Source of the DNA: Bacteroidota bacterium
GTDB lineage: Bacteria; Bacteroidota; Bacteroidia; Cytophagales; Cyclobacteriaceae
Assembly (NCBI GenBank): GCA_023428695.1
Contig: JAEYWY010000005.1
Span: 86,995 to 150,994, forward strand
DNA: 64,000 bases
Direction of reading: 5' to 3'
Shown: piece by piece, positions 25,926 through 34,044 of the stretch
Numbering within the stretch: the first letter of the stretch is position 1
Layout of the letters: each line of letters starts with the position of its first letter
The notes under the pieces: generated by a model
Told to the model about the DNA's origin: nothing
Databases searched by the model: none
What the model saw: only the letters and a program-made list of their open reading frames with translations
Position numbers and translations under genes: made by a program

Positions 25926-26432
25926 ATGGTACGGAAACATAGATCACGGCGCGCGAAGTTGAGGAAATACGTTTTCAACGGAACCTCAAGTTGTGATTCT
26001 ATTCTCATTGGGAACCACGGTGACGCCAAACTCGTGGCGAATGGCCAGTTTAACTTGTCGGGAATTCTATACTCCCTTGACGGGCGCGTTCGGATAAGTG
26101 CCAATGGAAATGGTCAGCTTGTCCTTCGTGGAAAATGTCGTCACCTCGTCATTGCTAGATCAGAGGGAGATTGTATCCTCGACTTCAGTGAAGTTACCTG
26201 TGATGTCGTTACCTGCGAATCTGTCAGGGGCCGGACAATGCTGATACTTGGCAAGGCGAGGCGTGTCGAGATTATAAACATATCGGAGGATGCTACGGTG
26301 CGAATTTGCAGCAATCCCCTCGTCACAGCCAGGTACATCGCCGACAACGCACGCATCCTGTGTCCCGCCGGACAAACACCTCCATACGTTGTGCATACGG
26401 GGATAGGCACGCTGGAGACTACTCTGAATTGA
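25926..26432 (+). CDS. small beta-solenoid-like protein, unknown function
   Basis: A 168-residue protein without a signal peptide or membrane helix. It begins with a very basic segment (MVRKHRSRRAKLRK) and continues with regular short strands: SCDSILIGNHGDAKLVANG, FNLSGILYSLDGRVRISANG, GQLVLRGKCRHLVIARSEG, ILDFSEVTCDVVTC. The spacing resembles bactofilin-like or DUF2807-like solenoids, but I cannot assign a family. Five cysteines are unusual for a cytoplasmic solenoid. It lies alone after a structured intergenic region and a hairpin that abuts its start. Confidence 0.55.
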   Translation: MVRKHRSRRAKLRKYVFNGTSSCDSILIGNHGDAKLVANGQFNLSGILYSLDGRVRISANGNGQLVLRGKCRHLVIARSEGDCILDFSEVTCDVVTCESVRGRTMLILGKARRVEIINISEDATVRICSNPLVTARYIADNARILCPAGQTPPYVVHTGIGTLETTLN

Positions 26433-26452
26433 CCTGTGAATCAGGCCAGAGC

Positions 26453-26623
26453 CTATTTGAATTTGTTTCTGACCCAGTGCTTCAGTTCGGCCTGGTCTTC
26501 CGCATTAAGATATTGCAGCGATTTTCGATATTCCTTCCGGAACAGTGCCCGGTCGAATGTAAAATGGTGAAGGATGTTTTTGCAGTATTCAATCATTTTT
26601 GTTTTGAATCTCTTTTCGTTCAT
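26453..26623 (-). CDS. small basic protein, 56 aa, unknown function
   Basis: MNEKRFKTKMIEYCKNILHH followed by FDRALFRKEYRKSLQYL. It is predicted all-helical, rich in Lys, Arg and aromatic residues, with no signal peptide. I believe similar short proteins are common in Cytophagales but cannot name the family. Start candidates at 26623, 26626 and 26632 are close together; the frame is open further to 26677 but the core begins here. It is convergent with the solenoid gene, 20 bp away. Confidence 0.6.
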   Translation of the reverse strand: MNEKRFKTKMIEYCKNILHHFTFDRALFRKEYRKSLQYLNAEDQAELKHWVRNKFK

Positions 26624-26891
26624 CATCGTCATTCTGTTCAGGGTGAATTCGGAAATACTTAAGTGATTTCGTGGCAACCGCCTGCAACTCGTCGAAACTT
26701 CAATGGTTTGCAGTTTGTCTTCCGGCTTGTTATCCGGATTCGGTTGAACAAATCTTCGAAAAAAATCTAAATCACATAGGGAACGGCTGATAAGAAATTA
26801 AATGTCGGTTGCGGATTCGTATTTAGCGGCCTTATAAAAAAGGCATGAATATTTTACTCAACGTTTGATGCCGGATTTAAATGATTGACCT

Positions 26892-27362
26892 ATGATGCTG
26901 ATACAGCGATTTATTGCTTTCACTCTCCTGGTGATCATACCCTTAGAGGTATCTTTCGGTTCAGCCGACGCTAGCCATTCCCCGCTGAAATGGAGTTTCT
27001 ACTACGGCAAACTCCTGCTCATGAAAGGTGAAGAAGGTACAACAGGGCAGGCTCAGCTGAAAGTTGGCGAGTCCCTGAGAGGTGAGTTGCTGATTACGTT
27101 GGTTCACGCGGGTGAGGAACCCGGCGTAAGTACGCTGACAGTCCGCAATGACTCAGGCGATGTCTTTGAATACCGTTATGAGAAACAGCGGCCTGTAGAT
27201 GCCTTTACCCCAACCGTTGGAACGGGAAGTCATTTCATCATTCCAATGGCAGAAGTGCTAAGCTCATTGACCGAAGGTCAATCTACGCAGCTGGATTTCT
27301 ACTATTCCACCCCAGGAAACGATGAGTACCACATTGGCTCGATAACCTGTGTCGTTCAATAA
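26892..27362 (+). CDS. exported protein of unknown function
   Basis: A 156-residue protein with a signal peptide (LIQRFIAFTLLVIIPLEVSFG). The mature part is rich in beta strands (GESLRGELLITLVHAG, VSTLTVRNDSGDVFEYRYE, STQLDFYYSTPGN) and looks like a single beta-sandwich. There is one cysteine near the end (SITCVVQ). I see no motif that identifies a family. It stands alone between a small-protein gene and the FAD/Fe-S dehydrogenase and is followed by a short hairpin at 27374-27389. Confidence 0.62.
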   Translation: MMLIQRFIAFTLLVIIPLEVSFGSADASHSPLKWSFYYGKLLLMKGEEGTTGQAQLKVGESLRGELLITLVHAGEEPGVSTLTVRNDSGDVFEYRYEKQRPVDAFTPTVGTGSHFIIPMAEVLSSLTEGQSTQLDFYYSTPGNDEYHIGSITCVVQ

Positions 27363-27373
27363 CGATACGGGAA

Positions 27374-27389
27374 GTGGCCGTCAGGCCAC
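27374..27389 (+). other. short perfect hairpin after the exported protein gene
   Basis: GTGGCC and GGCCAC pair around GTCA, 11 bp after the stop codon. There is no T-run, so it is at best an RNA 3'-end stabiliser or a factor-dependent stop. Confidence 0.4.
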
Positions 27390-27398
27390 CGTGCGTCA

Positions 27399-27471
27399 TA
27401 ATCAGCGCCTTCAATAATCAGCGTAATCAACAATCAGCGCAATCAGCGAACTCAACGGTCAATCAGCGGTC
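27399..27471 (+). repeat. AATCAGCG repeat array 2
   Basis: Five copies of AATCAGCG at irregular spacing, the last ending AATCAGCGGTC as in array 1. It ends just before the promoter of the FAD/Fe-S dehydrogenase gene. Confidence 0.8.
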
Positions 27472-27502
27472 TTGAATGGTTGCCCCCTTTCCCTTACTTT
27501 TG
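27472..27502 (+). promoter_or_regulatory. Bacteroidota-type promoter of the FAD/Fe-S dehydrogenase
   Basis: TTG at 27472-27474, a 20-bp spacer and TACTTTTG at 27495-27502 match the TTG / TAnnTTTG consensus. Transcription would begin within a few bases of the ATG at 27508, predicting a leaderless or nearly leaderless mRNA. Confidence 0.6.
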
Positions 27503-27507
27503 CGCCC

Positions 27508-30426
27508 ATGAATTTCAGCGCGCTTACGAATGAATTCGAAGGTGAATTCTACTCCGACGAGACTCACCGTCGTTTGTATGCTACAGACGCTTCGGCCTAT
27601 CGCGAAATCCCTCTTGCCGTTGCAGTACCGCGTACTGAAAAGGATATTGAGCGCCTCATCCGATTCGCGAAGGCGAATAAGACGTCGCTGATCCCGCGAA
27701 CAGCCGGTACGTCACTGGCAGGCCAGGTTGTTGGTGCCGGCATCGTTGTCGATGTCTCGAAATATTTCAACAAGATCATCGGGATTAATCCTGCCGAAGG
27801 ATGGGCCGTTGTGCAGCCCGGAATCGTTCGCGATGACCTCAATGCCACGCTGCGCGGTCATGGATGCTTCTTCGCACCGGAAACGTCAACCGCGAATCGC
27901 GCCATGATCGGCGGGATGATCGGAAACAATTCCTGCGGGTCAAACAGCGTCGTCTATGGCAGCACGCGCGAACACCTCCTCGAAGTCGAGGGCTACCTTT
28001 CGGATGGAAGCCGCGTACGTTTTGGTCCGGTAGACACAACAGAATTTGAATCGCGTGTAAAAGGCGCGTCCGATAATTTCGAACATACGCTTTATCAACA
28101 CATTCACGAGGTACTTGGTAATAGTGATAACGTTCGCGAGATCAAAAAAGAATTTCCGAAGTCGAGCGTGCCACGAAGGAATACCGGTTACGCGATCGAC
28201 GTGTTGGCGTGCATGGCTCCGTTTAGTCAGAATGGCGGACCCTTTAACTTCTGCAGTCTCATCGCGGGATCGGAGGGAACGTTGGTTTTTGTTACTGCGG
28301 CAAAGATCAGGCTTACCAAACTTGAGCCGCCGCACAAACGCCTCGTATGTATTCATTGCAACAGTATTGATGAATCGCTTCATGCCAATCTTATTGCGCT
28401 TGAATACCGCCCTTCTGCTGTGGAGCTCATGGATCACTATGTGTTTGAAGCGACGAAACGAAACCGGGGTCAGGCCGAGAACCGGTTTTTTATAGAAGGT
28501 GATCCGCAGGCGATACTCGTTGCCGAACTCACGCGTGCCACACCCGAAGAAGCACAGCGTGACGCAGAAGCGCTCGTAGCAGATCTTCGCAGCCGTGGTC
28601 TCGGTTATTCATATCCGATTGTCGGTGGAGAAAACATCAAGAAGGTGTGGAATCTGCGTAAGGCTGGTCTTGGTTTGCTAAGTAACGTTCCAGGCGACGA
28701 CAAGCCGGTTCCCGTAATTGAAGATACTGCAGTCGATGTAAAGGATCTTCCGGCCTACATCGCGGAAATGAATGAACTGCTGCGGAGTCATGGTTTGTAC
28801 AGCGTGCATTACGCTCACGCAGGGAGTGGTGAGTTGCATTTGCGTCCAATCATCGATCTTAAGAAAGCCGAAGGCGTACGTTTGTTTCGTCGAATTGCGG
28901 AAGATACAGCGGCACTTGTCAAGAAATATCGCGGATCACTCTCCGGTGAACATGGTGATGGCAGGTTGCGTGGTGAGTTCATTCCAAAGATGATTGGCGA
29001 ACACAATTACCGCCTTATACTTCAACTCAAGAAGGTTTGGGATCCCGATAACATTTTTAATCCCGGCAAGATCGTTGAAACGCCGCCGATGGATACAAAC
29101 CTCCGTTATGAGCGCGATCAGAAAACGCCGGAGTTCGAAACGATCCTTGACTTTTCCGAGACGATGGGTATTCTGCGGACTGCGGAACAATGTAACGGGT
29201 CCGGGGATTGCCGGAAAACAGAACTAAGCGGCGGTACGATGTGTCCCAGCTACATGGCTACACGCAATGAGAAGGATACCACCCGCGCACGTGCGAATAT
29301 CCTGCGCGAGATGATTACGCGTTCCGACAGGTCGAATCCCTTCGCACATGATGAAATCAAAGATGTAATGGATCTCTGTCTGAGTTGCAAGGGATGTAAA
29401 TCCGAGTGCCCTTCCAACGTCGACATGGGCAAACTCAAGCAGGAATGGCAATACCAGTATTACAGGACGAAAGGCGTTCCGTTCAGAAACCGGTTGATCG
29501 GAAATTTTGCAGCCGGCATGAAGCTCGCGTCGATTTTGCCGTGGGGATATCGCGCACTATTCAGTAATAGCATTACAGGCAATCTGATCAAACAATTGAT
29601 GGGCTTCGCCACAAAGCGAAGCATGCCTGAACTGTCGCAAATGTCGTGGAAGAGTTGGTTCAAGAAGAATTTCCAACCAACGGTGAAAGAACCCGTTGGC
29701 AAGGTGTATCTGTTCATTGATGAACTTCTCAACTACAACGAAGCGCACATTGGCATTGCCACGGTTCAGTTACTCGATCGTCTGGGCTACGAGATTCGTT
29801 TTGTTGAACATAAGGAATCCGGAAGAAGCTTTTTGTCGAAAGGGCTGTTGGAGGAGGCGCGTGATCTCGCCCGGGCGAACGTTGCAATTTTCAGCAAGCT
29901 CGTCACCGATGAGACGCCTCTGATTGGTGTTGAACCCTCAGCAATCCTGACGTTCCGCGATGAATACCCTGATTTGCTTCGCGGAGACGAAAAAACGCTC
30001 GCGAAAGAAATTGCGCGGAACACCTTCATGATCGAAGAATTTCTCGCCCGCGAACTTGAGCTGGGCAGGATCAATCCGGAACGCTTTGGCAATCAAAAGC
30101 GCCTGATCAAGTTGCATGGCCATTGCCAGCAAAAAGCGCTTTCATCCATGACGCCGGTGAAAATCGTGCTCACCCGGCTCGGAAACAACGAGGTTCACAT
30201 GATCCCATCAGGATGTTGCGGCATGGCTGGATCTTTCGGCTACGAAAAGGAACACTTTGATCTTTCTATGAAAATAGGGGAACTGGTGCTTTTTCCGGCG
30301 GTTCGCAAACAGCCCGAAGATGTAATGATTGCCGCGTGCGGGACAAGTTGCCGCCACCAGATCAAGGATGGTACCGGGCGAAAATCGTTGCATCCGGTTG
30401 AAATTCTGTTGAAAAGCCTTCAATAG
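27508..30426 (+). CDS. fused FAD-linked oxidase / Fe-S dehydrogenase (D-lactate dehydrogenase-like)
   Basis: A 972-residue fusion. The first ~540 residues are an FAD-binding PCMH / GlcD-type oxidase (LIPRTAGTSLAGQVVGAG; MIGNNSCGSNSVVYGSTREH; HYAHAGSGELHLRP; SGEHGDGRLRGEF). Next is a ferredoxin-type part with two cysteine clusters (CNGSGDCRK...CP and CLSCKGCKSECP) for [4Fe-4S] centres, then a GlpC-like CCG domain (HGHCQQKAL; PSGCCGMAGSFGYE). The architecture fits membrane-associated D-lactate or 2-hydroxyacid dehydrogenases feeding the quinone pool. The frame opens at 27472, but the ATG at 27508 fits the promoter and the domain start. A terminator follows at 30496. Confidence 0.92.
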   Translation: MNFSALTNEFEGEFYSDETHRRLYATDASAYREIPLAVAVPRTEKDIERLIRFAKANKTSLIPRTAGTSLAGQVVGAGIVVDVSKYFNKIIGINPAEGWAVVQPGIVRDDLNATLRGHGCFFAPETSTANRAMIGGMIGNNSCGSNSVVYGSTREHLLEVEGYLSDGSRVRFGPVDTTEFESRVKGASDNFEHTLYQHIHEVLGNSDNVREIKKEFPKSSVPRRNTGYAIDVLACMAPFSQNGGPFNFCSLIAGSEGTLVFVTAAKIRLTKLEPPHKRLVCIHCNSIDESLHANLIALEYRPSAVELMDHYVFEATKRNRGQAENRFFIEGDPQAILVAELTRATPEEAQRDAEALVADLRSRGLGYSYPIVGGENIKKVWNLRKAGLGLLSNVPGDDKPVPVIEDTAVDVKDLPAYIAEMNELLRSHGLYSVHYAHAGSGELHLRPIIDLKKAEGVRLFRRIAEDTAALVKKYRGSLSGEHGDGRLRGEFIPKMIGEHNYRLILQLKKVWDPDNIFNPGKIVETPPMDTNLRYERDQKTPEFETILDFSETMGILRTAEQCNGSGDCRKTELSGGTMCPSYMATRNEKDTTRARANILREMITRSDRSNPFAHDEIKDVMDLCLSCKGCKSECPSNVDMGKLKQEWQYQYYRTKGVPFRNRLIGNFAAGMKLASILPWGYRALFSNSITGNLIKQLMGFATKRSMPELSQMSWKSWFKKNFQPTVKEPVGKVYLFIDELLNYNEAHIGIATVQLLDRLGYEIRFVEHKESGRSFLSKGLLEEARDLARANVAIFSKLVTDETPLIGVEPSAILTFRDEYPDLLRGDEKTLAKEIARNTFMIEEFLARELELGRINPERFGNQKRLIKLHGHCQQKALSSMTPVKIVLTRLGNNEVHMIPSGCCGMAGSFGYEKEHFDLSMKIGELVLFPAVRKQPEDVMIAACGTSCRHQIKDGTGRKSLHPVEILLKSLQ

Positions 30427-30495
30427 GCCAGGAATAGGGGTTTTTGACAACTTCAGTCAGAACCTTACCCGAGTCAAGCTAAACGCACCTCAAAA

Positions 30496-30526
30496 CCCTC
30501 ATAGCAGGCCGCTGAGGGCGTTTTTT
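30496..30526 (+). terminator. intrinsic terminator after the dehydrogenase gene
   Basis: CCCTCA and TGAGGG form the stem, with an inner GC pair, followed by CG and six T. It lies 70 bp after the stop codon and just before the next gene. Confidence 0.75.
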
Positions 30527-30553
30527 CGTATATTCGTAAGTGTTTGCTTGCTT

Positions 30554-31675
30554 ATGAAACCAGTAATAAAATATCTCTTACTGTCCCTCGCGCCATTGCT
30601 GCTATCCTGCGGTGATGACAGCAGTGAAGAAGTTAATCCCAAGGGAGCGCCCGATTGGGTGGCAGGTTCGCCATCGGTCGCCAGTGGTGCAGTTTCGGTG
30701 GACTTGAACGCCACTACCCAGGGGGCTGCAAAAGTCTACTATGTGGTATCCACAAAACCGCTCAACTACTCAGCGGAACAGATCATCAAATATGGGGTTA
30801 AACCGAACAATTCGAGTATCAAAGCCCATGGGGTGATCGAAACGTCATCCGGAAAGGAATCCAGGAAGACGATTTCCGCGCTCTTACAAAAGACAAAATA
30901 CTACGCCTACTTCGCGGCGCAGAATGTGAAGGATACCATTTACCAACAGACGGTCTCCGCCAAGGAGTTCGTGACGGCCAACCGCCTTGATACCGCGGAA
31001 TTCAATTCATCTGCGGAAAGCCGCAAGGTAAAGTACCTCATATACCGACCTGAGGAGGTAATCAAATATCCTGAGAAGAAATATCCGATTTGCTATGCGT
31101 TGGGTGGTAACGGCGAAGTAGCTACTGCGGAAAAACCAATCAACATGATCAGAAATGGTTCGATCCTCGAATACATTTATAAAGGCAATAATGTGCCGAT
31201 GATGGTTATGGGGATTCAGCATGATCGCCAGAATTGGAACGTTCAACTGATCGATGAAGGAATCACACACGGTAACAAAACCTATCCCGTCGATGAATCA
31301 CGCGTTTATCTCACAGGTATGAGTGGTGGTGCATTCGGTGCTTGGAGTTACGCCGTCGCCCACGCGGAACGCCTCGCGGCAATCGTACCGATTTCAGGCG
31401 GCGGAAACACTGGTAAGGCTTGCACGCTGAAGGGTGTTGCTGTCTGGGCGTTTCACAATCAGACAGATAACACAGTGGCATCGTCGGGTTCGGTCAACAT
31501 GATTAACGCTATCAAGGCCTGCCCGCCTCAGAAGGAAACAAAACTCCTCCTCTTCCCTGATACGGGGCACGACTGCTGGCGAAGGGTCTACGACAAGAAT
31601 CACTCAAACTGGAGCAAGAGCCCCGGTGTTGCAAAATTCGACATCTACGACTGGCTCCTTTCGAAGTCGAAGTAG
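30554..31675 (+). CDS. alpha/beta-hydrolase esterase-like lipoprotein
   Basis: A 373-residue lipoprotein (MKPVIKYLLLSLAPLLLSC lipobox). Residues ~30-140 look like an Fn3-type beta domain (VASGAVSVDLNATTQGAAKV). The catalytic domain that follows is of the PHB-depolymerase/esterase type: nucleophile in TGMSGGAFGAW, probable Asp in HNQTDNTV and His in FPDTGHDCWRRV. The end KFDIYDWLLSKSK is typical for this group. It may cleave ester bonds in polysaccharide side chains or polymers outside the cell; the substrate is not known. It appears monocistronic, preceded by a terminator. Confidence 0.82.
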   Translation: MKPVIKYLLLSLAPLLLSCGDDSSEEVNPKGAPDWVAGSPSVASGAVSVDLNATTQGAAKVYYVVSTKPLNYSAEQIIKYGVKPNNSSIKAHGVIETSSGKESRKTISALLQKTKYYAYFAAQNVKDTIYQQTVSAKEFVTANRLDTAEFNSSAESRKVKYLIYRPEEVIKYPEKKYPICYALGGNGEVATAEKPINMIRNGSILEYIYKGNNVPMMVMGIQHDRQNWNVQLIDEGITHGNKTYPVDESRVYLTGMSGGAFGAWSYAVAHAERLAAIVPISGGGNTGKACTLKGVAVWAFHNQTDNTVASSGSVNMINAIKACPPQKETKLLLFPDTGHDCWRRVYDKNHSNWSKSPGVAKFDIYDWLLSKSK

Positions 31676-31698
31676 TCTTCGGAGTACATGATCGTTGA

Positions 31699-32469
31699 TC
31701 AGCGCTTGCCGGTGAGATCGTCGCCGTTGCGCATACTGTTCATCACTTTGTTGGCAAAGACAAAGTTGTCGAGTTCGCGAACGCCTGAGTGTGTGATGTC
31801 ATGTTTGGTTCCTTCCCAGAGTTTCCTGCCCTGGTAAAGAAAGAGGATCTTCTCACCGATTCCAATCATGGAATTCATGTCGTGGGTAACGACAATAGTG
31901 GTCATATCAAGATCTTCCGAAAGATCCTGAATGAGTTCGTCAATGAGAACCGACGTCTGCGGGTCAAGTCCCGAATTCGGCTCGTCACAAAAAAGATACT
32001 GAGGTGTATTTACAATAGCACGGGCGATACCAACGCGTTTCTTCATACCACCACTGATTTCCGACGGCATTTTCTTGTTCACGTTTTCAAGTCCGACGCG
32101 CTTCAGACAAAAGTTCACGCGGTCGAGTTTTTCGTCGCGCTTCATTGAAGTGAGGATGTCAAGCGGAAACATGACGTTTTCTTCGACGTTCTTGCTGTCG
32201 AACAATGCACTTCCCTGAAACAACATGCCCATCTCTCTGCGGATTTCAATCTTCAGATCGCGATTGCCGGCGTAAAAGTCACGGCCATCGTAGAGCACCT
32301 TGCCTGTATCAGGTTTCAGCAGGCCGACGATGCACTTAAGCAGCACGCTCTTGCCTGTACCACTCGACCCAATAATGAGATTTGGTTTTCCCTTCTCGAA
32401 GACACCGCTGATGCCCTCGAGTATCGTCTTACCGTTAAACCCTTTTGATATGTTTTCAATCTCAATCAT
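31699..32469 (-). CDS. MlaF-like ABC transporter ATP-binding protein
   Basis: A 256-residue ABC ATPase. Walker A is GSSGTGKS (34-41), the signature SGGMKKR and Walker B LFCDEPNSGLDP are intact. SGGMKKR rather than SGGQ is characteristic of the Mla/Ttg2 lipid-transport ATPases. With the MlaE-like permease, whose stop it overlaps by one base (TAATG), it should move phospholipid between the membranes to keep outer-membrane lipid asymmetry. No MlaD-type substrate protein is in the window. The 3' end faces the esterase gene 23 bp away. Confidence 0.9.
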   Translation of the reverse strand: MIEIENISKGFNGKTILEGISGVFEKGKPNLIIGSSGTGKSVLLKCIVGLLKPDTGKVLYDGRDFYAGNRDLKIEIRREMGMLFQGSALFDSKNVEENVMFPLDILTSMKRDEKLDRVNFCLKRVGLENVNKKMPSEISGGMKKRVGIARAIVNTPQYLFCDEPNSGLDPQTSVLIDELIQDLSEDLDMTTIVVTHDMNSMIGIGEKILFLYQGRKLWEGTKHDITHSGVRELDNFVFANKVMNSMRNGDDLTGKR

Positions 32470-33203
32470 TATCCAAGTAACAGTTGGGCCAGGAAATAAT
32501 CCGAAAGCAAGACGGCAATAACAGAATTTGTCACAGCCTTCGTACTTGCCACACCCACCTCGAGCGCTCCACCCTGTGTATAGTACCCCTGGTATGAAGA
32601 GATTGACGAAACGAGAAATGCAAATACAACGGACTTGATAAGCGCAAACGTGACGGTAAACTGGTTGAAGCCGTACCGGATCCCGTAGACGTAATCATTT
32701 GGTGTTATAATCTCGGTGATCGTTCCGACGAGATATCCGCCGGCGAGCGCACATACGCCTGCGACGATCACGAGTAATGGGTACATCAGAATCGAGGCAA
32801 TGATCTTTGGCAATACGAGATACGATACGGAGTTGATGCCCATGACCTCGAGTGCGTCGATCTGTTCGGTGATCCTCATGGTACCAAGTCCGCCGGCCAT
32901 ACTCGATCCGACTTTACCCGCATAAATAACGGCAATAATAGTGGGCGCAAGCTCCAGGACCGTCATTTCACGAACGACCTGGGAGATAACAAAATTCGGG
33001 ATCAGCGGGCTAACCATGTTGAATGCAGTCTGCACAGTGGTCACCGCGCCCATGAACGTTGCGACAAGAGCGACGAGAAACAGCGAACCTATACCAATGG
33101 AGACAGACTCCTCCAGAACCAGCTTATAATAGGTGCGGAAAGATTCGCGGTTGATAAAAAGGTTTCTAAGAAAAATGAAATACTTCCCGATTTCGGTAAT
33201 CAT
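32469..33203 (-). CDS. MlaE-like ABC transporter permease
   Basis: A 244-residue integral membrane protein of the MlaE family, with about five hydrophobic helices. The conserved core is seen in VVREMTVLELAPTIIAVIYA, GKVGSSMAGGLGTMRITEQI and DALEVMGINSVSYLVLPKII, the coupling region that contacts the ATPase. It is the first gene of the minus pair with MlaF. The divergent gap to the SDR gene contains a perfect 16-bp palindrome that could be an operator for one or both. Confidence 0.92.
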   Translation of the reverse strand: MITEIGKYFIFLRNLFINRESFRTYYKLVLEESVSIGIGSLFLVALVATFMGAVTTVQTAFNMVSPLIPNFVISQVVREMTVLELAPTIIAVIYAGKVGSSMAGGLGTMRITEQIDALEVMGINSVSYLVLPKIIASILMYPLLVIVAGVCALAGGYLVGTITEIITPNDYVYGIRYGFNQFTVTFALIKSVVFAFLVSSISSYQGYYTQGGALEVGVASTKAVTNSVIAVLLSDYFLAQLLLG

Positions 33204-33243
33204 ACGTTTGCCTGCAAATACGCAAATCTTACTTTCAATGCAC

Positions 33244-33259
33244 TATCTTGCGCAAGATA
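33244..33259. promoter_or_regulatory. perfect 16-bp palindrome between divergent mlaE-like and SDR genes
   Basis: TATCTTGCGCAAGATA has no mismatch and no spacer. It lies 40 bp upstream of the MlaE start and 25 bp upstream of the SDR start, a position expected for an operator bound by a dimeric regulator. Confidence 0.5.
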
Positions 33260-33284
33260 CCCAAAAATCAGGTAAATAATTTTT

Positions 33285-33992
33285 ATGAACAAACTCATTG
33301 TGGTTACCGGTGGAACAAAGGGGATTGGACGCGCTGTTGTTGAAAAATTCGCATCCGCGGGTTTTGATGTTGCTACGTGTTCCCGAAGCCGGAACGACCT
33401 CGACCAACTCGCTAATAACCTGACTGGAAAGTTCGCAAACTGCCGGATATTCACCTTTGTAGCTGATATGAGCAAGCGGAATGACGTCGAGGCATTTTCC
33501 CGAATGGTAACCGGACTGGGTCGGCCTGTTGACGTTCTGGTAAACAACACAGGATACTTCATACCGGGTGACATCACTACCGAAGAGGAAGGCACCCTTG
33601 AGAGTATGATTGAAGCGAATTTGTACAGCGCCTATCACACGACGCGCCATCTCGTCGGTGATATGAAGCAACGGAAGCACGGTCACATTTTTAACATGTG
33701 CTCGATTGCAAGCATCGCCGCGTATCCAAATGGCGGTTCGTACGCAATTTCGAAATTCGCCTTACTTGGTTTCTCAAAATGTCTGAGAGAGGAATTAAAG
33801 CCTTTGGGAATCCGCGTCACCGCAGTCTTGCCTGGAGCCACGTATACAAACAGCTGGGCCGGAGCCGACCTTCCGGAGGAACGCTTTATGAAAGCAGATG
33901 ACGTTGCAGAAACGATCTATTCCGCGTGGGCACTCTCGGAAAGAAGTGTGGTTGAAGAGATTTTGATCCGCCCGCAGCTGGGCGATTTGTAA
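33285..33992 (+). CDS. short-chain dehydrogenase/reductase
   Basis: A 235-residue classical SDR. The cofactor motif TGGTKGIG lies at residues 8-15, NNTG in the middle, the catalytic serine in MCSIASIAA and Tyr153-xxx-Lys157 in SYAISKFAL. An Arg in the segment after strand 2 (CSRSRND) suggests NADP(H) preference. The substrate is unknown; 3-ketoacyl reductase-like and sepiapterin-reductase-like proteins both have this form. It diverges from the Mla pair and is followed by ispG after 52 bp, perhaps on a separate transcript. Confidence 0.88.
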   Translation: MNKLIVVTGGTKGIGRAVVEKFASAGFDVATCSRSRNDLDQLANNLTGKFANCRIFTFVADMSKRNDVEAFSRMVTGLGRPVDVLVNNTGYFIPGDITTEEEGTLESMIEANLYSAYHTTRHLVGDMKQRKHGHIFNMCSIASIAAYPNGGSYAISKFALLGFSKCLREELKPLGIRVTAVLPGATYTNSWAGADLPEERFMKADDVAETIYSAWALSERSVVEEILIRPQLGDL

Positions 33993-34044
33993 CCTTACAG
34001 CATTTTTCATCCGCCGGAACATTTTTGGATTTTTAAGGTTAATT

